In this document: positions 56,011 to 64,000 of the stretch, piece by piece
Layout: the number at the start of each line of letters is the position of its first letter
Position numbering within the stretch: position 1 is the first letter of the stretch
NCBI GenBank assembly: GCA_000827265.1
Contig: KN834771.1
Coordinates: forward strand, 608,708-672,707
Length of the DNA stretch: 64,000 bases
Reading direction: 5' to 3'
Origin: Collybiopsis luxurians FD-317 M1
Taxonomy: Eukaryota > Basidiomycota > Agaricomycetes > Agaricales > Omphalotaceae
The notes under the pieces: generated by a model
What the model was told of the DNA's origin: nothing
The model's database searches: none
The model's input: only the letters and a program-made list of their open reading frames with translations
Position numbers and translations under genes: made by a program

Positions 56011-56499
56011 GTACCCGACCTCCCAATAGTTTACCATTTATTGGCAATGTCGCAGACAGTTCCCACTTGTTAGGGCTAGCAGAGCTAGCCCTAACCGGAA
56101 CTGCCTGCAACATTGCTTGATCTTAGGTAGTCACCAGTAGTTACCAAAGGATTGTTCACAATCATTTGTTTGGTAGCACCAAAGATTGTGAACAATAATT
56201 GTGGCATTGGGTGGTATTATGGAGGCATAGAATGTACATACATGGTGTCTCACTATTTCTGAGTCTGGGGACTGGGCAAGCTTCTAATCCAGAATTCTCC
56301 ATAAGCACTCAAATACAATGTAGCCTTTTAGGTCATGTATTTGGAGAAAATCTCTCAGACTGTGGCTCATAAATATCTAAATATCAACTTATAAAAGTGC
56401 AGTGATAACTTGCCATTACCTAGTAGTGATCAGTCCAACTTTAGAGAAGAATTGTTCAACATGAGTTATGACAATGAACCACAGCCAATGTACTGGCTT

Positions 56500-58402
56500 C
56501 TAACTAATAGTAGTCAAGATTTCGGTAGATGCTGCTTCTCGAAGATTAAGAATGAGTTTGGCTCCCTGAAAAAGCAGGGTCTAAATTTCAGAACTAACTG
56601 ATTGGTGAGCACATCAACCTACAGCAAATGAATAGGCTCCAACAACCCATCTGTCAGATAGGACTCAATTGTAAGCATAGAAATCAGAGCTGTTCAAAGT
56701 GAGGACTTACGGTACAGCAGAAATACCAATAGAACTGAGTTGGAATGTGAGTATCATTAATGTGACAAGCACAGTCGCTAAAGGTGCGAGATTGACATGA
56801 AGTTTGTAGTCAATGATGTGAATGTGGCAGGAACTTACAGAAAACCCTGTTTTATCAGAGATCAGTATCATAAACTTCATTGAAGTGTAATGACTGAGCT
56901 GTGTAAAAGTTGATACTCACAGAAAGAAGAATACAGCCCCATCTCGAATGAAAAAGAAAATGATATTCCCAGGGGTCGAGACTATTTTCGGAATATCAGC
57001 ATTTTGGTTTGCTTTCAAGCCCCATCTGGGGAACCATGACCCCCATGGAGCATATTCAAAACACTTGAATGCCATCATACCAAAGAATATACCTAATGAA
57101 AAAGCTAAGTTTCTTGCAAATTGATAACTTAAGTGCCAACAAATTAATCACCTGAAACAATGAGAGTAGGGATGCTGCATATTGAATCAATTTTCAGAGC
57201 CGCGAAACAGCCTGAGAATCCTCACTATGCTGCCAAGGTGAAGCTTGAAGCTGGAAGCACTCCAAATGCACATCCAGGAAACACCTGCTTGATATTAGGC
57301 ATGAAGGGTGTCAGAGCATCCAGATCCACAAATGGAACTCCAGTTTCCAATATCAAGTTCTTGTAACTGCCCCAGAACTCTGCCTGATTTCTTATGAGAC
57401 CAGCAAATTTCTCTGTAGATGAACACTTACAATAAATTCACCTAACACATATTGATTGCATGAGTTAGAAGGCTCACTTGCTTTGTATCAAATTCTTTCA
57501 CCTATCATAAGAAATATAATGAGAGTAAGAACTAGAAATGGAGTTAGCTACTGATGATGTTTTAACAATTTAAAACATACCCCAGTTACTGGACTGGTAC
57601 AATGCATAAAGTCTTAGGCCTAAAATAAGATTTATTGAGGTTGTGAAAACTACAGGTCCACCCCTTGGAGTGAGGCATGGCTTCAATAAACTGATGATAC
57701 AGAGGTAAAAAATTACTTACATGACCATCCATCCAAGGTAGTTTTTGCAGCTACAAGTGCCATGTTAGCAAGAATGTGTATAAGCAATTGATGCTTTTGA
57801 GCAACCTACGTCTGAGGGGAATCAGATACTGTATGAACTAAGGAGAAGATATTCTTACCTCTGAGGAATGATTTGGACCATTGAAAACTGATCAGGATTT
57901 CCATTCAATTTAAAAGTGCTTTTACAGACTAATGTGAACGCACTGATGAGGATGGAGCTGAAAATTAAAGTAAGCATTGAGAGACCTCAACAATTTGCCA
58001 AATTTTATTACCCTACATGGGCAAGACCATAGTACTTGGCGAATAGATAAAGAAACTTTGGTATTGTCCAGGGTGTTCTTGTGAGGCAATGGGATTCTCT
58101 GGAGCACCAGGAAGCAGTAATACTTACTTCCAGATGAATGTAATCTATAGATTGGATGTTAGCCCACAGCTTCAAGATAGCCATTGCAGATCTTTATGGA
58201 CCGACAACATTACCTCTTTCTCAAATGTTAAAATGCAGTCATAAAGCAAAATGGTGAAAGCCGCGACTGAATAAATACGTTACTTAAATATGAAGAGATT
58301 TCAAAATAAATTTAAAGCAAATCACTAACAAATACTAGTATATGCAGCGCGACCAGTACGGATAGCCTCCAAGATAGGATCCAGTTGAGTTGCAGTAGCC
58401 AT
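56500..58402 (-). CDS. DUF6533-type multi-pass membrane protein
   Basis: Seven-helix-like membrane protein of the basidiomycete DUF6533 family; function unknown. Exons on the minus strand read in family order: ATATQLDPILEAIRTGRAA (from ATG 58402), AAFTILLYDCILTFEKE, SPWTIPKFLYLFAKYYGLAH (the defining DUF6533 segment), SILISAFTLVCKSTFKLNG, VFTTSINLILGLRLYALYQ, an extracellular-type loop with Cys, FFGMMAFKCFEYAPWG, NIIFFFIRDGAVFFFL, ATVLVTLMILTFQLSSIGIS and a last exon GAKLILNLREAASTEILTTI ending at TAG 56502-56500. About ten short introns. The length and order are normal and no disruption was found, though the region is AT-rich and lies next to transposons. Confidence 0.82.
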
Positions 58403-60562
58403 AGTGTGTAAACAGACAAGGTTCATTAACAGACTGCTCTCTTTTATAGCCTAGACATCTCGCATCAGAATTTGTCCTTCCACGAGAACATGATCTAAGA
58501 TCGGTGGTTGTATGAACGCTGGTTGTTCCGAATAGACTAATACAGGCCTCACCTCAGTTGTTCTTAGTGTTGCTGCGGCTAAGCGTGAGGGGAAAACGTG
58601 TATAGTTACATTGTCTGATGTAGTGACGCGGCATACCGCAGTTACATGACGAAAAAGTTTCGGAAAGATATGCACATTTGCTTGTTTAAAAAGTTTTGAA
58701 ATTGGATTATACGATAAAGGGTCCCAGCTAATGTACTTTCTGCAGGAGGGAATTACTTTAATGGAACTTGGACACATATACTACGCAATTCAAACAAAGG
58801 TTAAGACTCGAGGATTTTGCACTGCATTAAAGCTGTGAACTATTCTTAGAGACTCCCCAAGACAAAATTGTATCGCGCTAAGCACCCTTGTATATATTAC
58901 TGGATCTTGACTGGACGACCTCGTTTAAAAAATTCTCGATGATAGTATTGCAAGGAAAGGGTCCGTAGGAACCCGAGAGCTGACAAGCAAGCTTTGAAAC
59001 AGATTCATCCTCACTGGAAATTTATCATCTGGGCTGAAGTTTTTCAACTTCCAGCATCATGATAAACATTTGAAAGCTGTGGCGACTGTTATTTCCTTCC
59101 AGATTCGAAAATCAAGTGATGATTCACCATGACAACAATCTCTGGCTGTGTCCGCTTTCTTGTCAAGTACAGGGCTAAACTGAAAATAATCAATTGCGTG
59201 CCGAACTCAACTCCTTACTAGAGTTAGTTTTTCAGCTCACTGGCAGGGCAGCATTTTGTTCTTATATATATCACAGATTCTAAATAGCAAGTAAGTCACA
59301 AGGGAGTTGTCGCTGGATTACTACATAATCAAAATCCCAGCTCTTCAATCCGGAATTTGGTTAGAGCTTCCATAGCTTCAGAGGCCAAAGTAGCTGCAGA
59401 TGCAGAGGGGCCTGGGTCACACTGAGGTTAATCCTTTTCTGGCTCCTTGTTAAGTTCATCTATAGGGCCTGAAGCCATCTTCGTGAGCTGTATTTTGCTT
59501 ACAATTAAAGCTTTTTGCATTGATTAAAGTTCCAGCTGATTCTACTGAAAGCTGTAAATCATTCGAGCAAAGGAGATGTTGATGGCGTAAGAAAAATGTA
59601 TAACAAAGGTACAGAGTGTCGGAAAGAAATTAAAATGAGAAGAATGTGGAATGGTCATAAGCGCGGGGCTTAACTGAGGCCACATAACTATCTCCCCTGA
59701 ATTCCTTTTCTAGATGTATCCTGCTAGTGGTGGCTCGAACCACCCTACATCGTCCTATGAATGGATTTCCCAATTTGCAAGCGCATAAGGTCTGGCTTCA
59801 CGAAGCCATCTGGCCGTTTCATATTAACGTCGTCAGATATAGGAGTCTAGGAATGTCAAGGAAAGTGAAATTCAAGTCATTGACCTCGAAAGAAGAGAAG
59901 AGCCAAAACCACAATGACTTCTAATGCTACACAGACTGATTCCATTTTGCCACGCCGCCATGTTTTGTTACAGTCCAGCATAAATTTCTACAGCTGTGCG
60001 AACCCACCGCACTTTCCGTTTCAGGACACCGTCCTTGGACCCCATTTATTTGCAAGAACCCCTTGACCGCAAAGGGGGGAGGTCGGAAGAATAAAACAAG
60101 AAAAAACGGAGAGTCGATACTGTGCTTTAACAAAGGACCAGACGAAAACACGACGGACTTACTATGGTAGTTATCCACACCAACTGATCGAACGAACAAA
60201 ATAAAAATAATCAGCCATCGAACCCTCTCGACTCAACCACACAAGATGAAAAAAATTATCGTAGAATTGCCTTCATACAATCTTTACGCCGGGACAGGAA
60301 TATACTTGATAAATGGATATGTACGAAGCTGTTTCCGCCTTTTACAACACAAAAAGTTAAATATTACAAACAAACCACTGTCCCTAGATTCATTGACCTT
60401 GACCTTCCCGGATCGCAGTCTGTCTATCCGGCCACGCGCTGGAAAAGGCAAGTGTTCTGGAGTTTAGCCTATAACAAACAAACAAATCAGCATCAAAAAT
60501 CCCAATGAAAAGCCAATCAACGACTCACATTAACGGCATCCATATACTCAAGAGCCAAAGCC
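58403..60562. other. Long intergenic stretch, AT-rich
   Basis: ORFs at 58451-58777, 59727-59924 and 59927-60199 are short and unrecognised. One further ORF (60246-60467) has an ATG but no domain. No repeats or RNA genes seen. It includes the 3' region of the 60563 gene. Confidence 0.4.
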
Positions 60563-61354
60563 TTAAGCGAGGATATCGTATTGGGCGTTGCCGTAGTAGG
60601 TCCGCCTGCCTAAGCAAAGTTTGATGGCTTGGGCGACCATGTCGTGGATGAGACGGTGTTGGTAGTAAATGCCGGCGGATGCGTTCGCATGGAGACAAGG
60701 AAGAAGGAACAGGGAGAGTGATTCATGACGCACGCTTCGTAAATCTCCTAAAAAATTATCCTTGAGCCGACCATCATACTTTTCATGATGGAATTCTTCG
60801 TCTCCATGAACAGAGGCATTTTTTTCATTAAGGTCATCTTCAACGAAGAATGCGCGAATCCTGGAATCGACTGTGTGAGGAAGCAGTTTCCGTCAGGAAA
60901 TTGGACATGAAGTACACAACACAACACGCACCTCATCGACAATACAAATGCTCATGGCAACCCGGGATCCTCTGAAATCATACACGTCAAGCGTAGGCCT
61001 TTGATGCATCGATAGGCGTGTATACCAGCTGCAACTTTCCAGGTCCAGGTGCGACAAAATCTGTCGAGCGTTATTGATCTTCGAAAGTGTATTGGCCAAT
61101 AACAATGGGCTTGATCCAGCCCGGGATGCCAATCATGCTGTAAATCTGGCTGACGGCGTGTTTTAGAGTGAACTGCCAAGAACCATTGAACTGGATATTA
61201 TGGCCAGCTCCGGAGCACGCATTCTAGCTAAGAACGCAAAGAATCTGTTTTGGAATGCTGAAGCAAAGGAATTCCGTAGTAGATTACCAGAAAGAAGGCC
61301 CAATTGTTGGGTAGTCGCCATTGGGAATGCTTGCAAACTTTGGCGAGAGAACAA
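60563..61354 (-). CDS. Unrecognised multi-exon gene
   Basis: The 3' exons are convincing. LDVYDFRGSRVAMSICIVDE joins across an intron (GTGCGT to CACACAG, about 60930-60880) to VDSRIRAFFVEDDLNEKNAS, and the last exon reads KYDGRLKDNFLGDLRSVRHE and NASAGIYYQHRLIHDMVAQA to a stop at 60563. Upstream exons in 60.95-61.35 kb (QFNGSWQFTLKHAVSQIYSM in one frame, QAFPMATTQQLGLLSGNLL in another) are likely but not phased. More 5' exons may extend to about 61.5 kb. No domain recognised. Confidence 0.45.
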
Positions 61355-61642
61355 CCAGTCGGACTTGGGGGGTCTGAAGATGCGAGGAAGGAATCAAGCA
61401 GGGTTATCAGTGTCGGATAAGGTCCACCGAAGCTAGTGGATTCAGCAATTTGGAAGCATTGCGAGGTGACGGTGAAAGAACACCGGAAAGAATATTCCGG
61501 CACCGGGACACCCCGGCCCAGTGCGTGACTTCAACTCTCTCACCGTCAAGTTTGAGCATCTTCTTTCTCATCGCCTACGTACCTACCCTTAATCTACGTT
61601 TTCAGCTGGATCCGCTTACCGTTCATCCTCGAAGTTATAACC

Positions 61643-63050
61643 ATGCCTGTCCATAACAACATCAGCCGGGTCTTTGACTTGCTACCAGCGATGGAAGCAC
61701 TGAATGATACCCTCACTATCACCACTGACAATTCTTGCGATAACCTATACCACTGCCGTAGCCTTTTTCAATTAGTTTGGAGTTGCGTCAGTGTCATCAT
61801 CGCTTGTACCTGGGTTTCAGTCCATCCGAACGTGCCTGCCGCAGACGCAGGCTTCTGGAGAATTTCTGGGGAAAAGATCGGGTTAATGATTGTGACTCTT
61901 ATTGCACCGGAGGTGGTGGTGTTGTGGGCAGCGCGGCAATGGTTTGCGGCGAGAAAGCTAGCCGCAGGTAAGTGTTGAATATCGATGTTCTCATGCCGTT
62001 ACTCATCTGCCAGGTATAGACCATAGAGACAAAGGGTGGACTGTATCGCATGGGTTCTTTGTACTCATGGGTGGATTTGCACGGTACAGAGGGGACCGCC
62101 TAGTTTGCGTTCTAACCTATAATGGCTTAAACTCCAGGGAGAAAGAGTTTGTCAGCGGGATGCTAGAGCGTGAAATAAAGGATCGCAGTCACAGAGATGG
62201 TCTCGGAAAGCTCATAGCAGTATGGCAAACAACCTGGTTCATAGTTCAGCTTTTGGCTCGCTTGGCTCAGCGCCTGCCTATCACAGAGCTTGAAATTATG
62301 ACTGTTGCTTTTGCAGCCATGAATGTGCTGGTATACTTCTTTTGGTGGAATAAACCTCTGGGAGTCAGCTGTCATATTCGTATCCAGGATGAGAGTGCAG
62401 CTGCACCAGAGCCTCAGATTGACCAGATGACATTGTTTCCAGATGAAATGGATCAAAGGAAACAAGTGCAGCAAACTGTCATTTCCATTGTCAAGAATGT
62501 CTCTGAATATTTGTGTGAATCATGGGGAGATTTTCTCAGTGATTATAGTACGGAGTGGGATACCATCCGTATTGCGGGAATAGTTTTAATTTCACCATTC
62601 TGGCTTCCTATCTATCTATTCAAAATCCTCATCTTTGCAAAAGATACAGGTTCTGGGGACAAAATACCATCCTTTGTACGAACTCCACACTTGGAGCCCT
62701 TGAAACAACAGGACCAGTATATTGCATATGGGGCAGCCATTCTGTTTGGTGCAATTCACTGTGCTGCATGGACATTTGCATTCCCCAGTGCAGTTGAGCG
62801 AGTCTGCTGGAGGATTGCTTCTGTCATTGTCACTTGTGTGCCATTATATATGATTTTTGCAGTATGGAACCATATGAGACGCCACAGCTTTGAATCTGAA
62901 AGCACAGTACATTACATAGGTCTTGTTGTCTCAATTGCTTATGTCCTAGCTCGACTTGCTCTCATTGTTTTGCCCCTCTTAGCTCTACAAGATCTACCTC
63001 CCTTAGCCTTTGAAACTGTTGAGTGGATATCTTTTGTTCCTCATATATAG
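61643..63050 (+). CDS. Multi-pass membrane protein, mushroom-specific family
   Basis: Two exons joined by a 46-nt intron (61968-62013, GTAAGT to CTGCCAG). The join is in frame and gives KLAAGIDHRDKGWTVSHGFF, a strong family match (WTxxHxFFxxMGGF). From ATG 61643, predicted membrane helices include LFQLVWSCVSVIIACTWVSV, LMIVTLIAPEVVVLWAARQW, MTVAFAAMNVLVYFFWW, AGIVLISPFWLPIYLFKILI, AAILFGAIHCAAWTFAFPSA, SVIVTCVPLYMIFAVW and GLVVSIAYVLARLALIVLPL. The middle holds a charged loop. The family is widespread in basidiomycetes with no known function. Start set by the ATG before an N-terminal Asn-rich ectodomain. No disruption seen. Confidence 0.8.
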
Positions 63051-64000
63051 GTATCTACAGTCTCACTTCTTTACTGCATCTTTGCCTGCTATGCTTTGAA
63101 TTGATATTCTTTCTTTCAACTACCACTGTTAATCCTCTTATGCCTAGCCCTGTTTACCATACATGAATCGTGATAGACAGCTCATTAGGAGAACTCTTCA
63201 CATTGAGAGAACAATGGCCATGAGATTGCATAACAATTTTTGGACAGTGGTCGCCATGCATGAAGAGGCTAATACATGGTGAAGGCAAGAGATGGCCACC
63301 CAAAGATGGTATTTTCCGCAGTACAAATGATATGTAAGTATGTGCAAAAGCATTCTACCGCTGAATACCCCTTCTGTAGTCATAATTACAAGCACCGAAC
63401 AAGCGCTGATACAGGGACAGGATAAAAGTATAATTGCTTTCAAAGAGAGATTTACAATAATCTAATCAGCGTCATAAGTTTCCCTGCTGTTTTGTTTCCA
63501 TTTTCTTATCTATCTCACCAACAGTTAGTGGATGTTCCACATGACTCACGCTCTCCTTTCTGTTGTTACCTCTCCTCAAACCCTTGTTGTCAGTCAGGCG
63601 TGCTCCGTGCAATCCTAAAGATCGCCTGCCATTTTCTGAACTATCTAGAGACAGTGATCACTCTGGTTTTTCACCACTTCTCCTTTATTTCAATATGTAG
63701 GATTTTAATTTTATCCTGAGAGCTATGTATTTCTTTTTCCTTGCCCAACTTACAAGCTCTCATGTATAAACATCTGGCTTAGTATCTCTTGAAGGGCATG
63801 AATTCAACTATTGAATGAACAGCTCAAGATACAAAGAATTCTGTTTCTACATCGCTCAAGTAAGTAAATCAGAAGAAATGCGCATCTCTCTGGGAAGGGC
63901 ATAGAAAAATAACAAGATGTGAACAAATTTGTTCATATAAGTATGGAGAAACCACCTTCCTTATAGGGAAACCCTTATGCCAAATCGCCCATAAGAATGA
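63051..64000. other. 3' flank, no supported gene
   Basis: AT-rich sequence with two short unrecognised ORFs (63198-63443 minus, 63492-63719 plus). No repeats seen. Confidence 0.4.

Larger units (their letters stand above)
54285..56208. repeat. Nested foldback (inverted) repeat with telomere-like tracts
   Basis: Outer arms 54285-54441 and about 56031-56208 are inverted copies (shared words ATCAAGCAATGTTGCAGGCA-like and GTGAACAATCCTTTGGTAAC). Inner arms about 55138-55260 and 55770-55885 are also inverted copies (shared ATTGTGCACAATATCTGTTG and GGTAGTTACATCT). TTAGG-rich tracts lie on the left side and CCCTAA-rich tracts on the right. The left side is interrupted by a 592-bp hAT-like element. 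Confidence 0.7.

Noticed and set aside
60246..60467. 73-codon plus-strand ORF
   Set aside because: ATG and basic composition but no domain, homologous motif or splice signals.

Overview
This window looks like nuclear DNA of a mushroom-forming basidiomycete (Agaricomycetes). Genes are broken by many short introns (about 46-70 nt, GTRNGT...YAG). The recognisable families are typical of that group: a GPI-anchored chitin deacetylase, DUF6533 and DUF6534 membrane proteins, F-box proteins, a cysteine-cluster KDZ-type transposase and a Crinkler/RHS-like (CR) NTPase. I saw no rRNA or tRNA gene. All exon joins were made by eye, so boundaries are approximate.

Layout. 0.3-2.3 kb: chitin deacetylase (-). 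3.8-6.7 kb: multi-exon protein with a HeLo/MLKL-like helical N-terminus (-). 7.3-8.0 kb: GNAT acetyltransferase (-). 9.3-11.0 kb: DUF6534 membrane protein (+). 13.95-17.04 kb: copy A of an acidic coiled-coil family (-). 17.58-43.67 kb: a 26 kb insertion, described below. 44.6-47.5 kb and 48.4-51.3 kb: copies B and C of the same family (-). 52.1-52.85 kb: 5'-truncated single-pass membrane protein. 52.9-56.2 kb: a mosaic of small transposons, inverted repeats and telomere-like repeats. 56.5-58.4 kb: DUF6533 membrane protein (-). 60.6-61.4 kb: unrecognised gene (-). 61.6-63.05 kb: multi-pass membrane protein (+).

The main discovery is the segment 17578-43669. It has 92-bp terminal inverted repeats that align without gaps (about 80% identity by hand) and an exact 8-bp flanking duplication, GAAAATGT. 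Just inside each end lies a long array of a 61-bp near-palindromic repeat. The interior holds a KDZ-type transposase with CxC5/CxC6-like cysteine clusters and eight further genes, including a CR-type P-loop NTPase/nuclease-like gene. The insertion splits the 5' flank of copy A. The equivalent flank of copy B (about 48.13-48.37 kb) is uninterrupted and acts as an empty site. I read the segment as a giant cargo-carrying KDZ-class DNA transposon.

Copies A, B and C are a local duplication. A has a single-base nonsense codon, B has at least two frameshifts in its 3' exons, and C looks intact. The most interesting gene outside the element is the HeLo/MLKL-like one, whose later exons weakly suggest a degenerate kinase fold.
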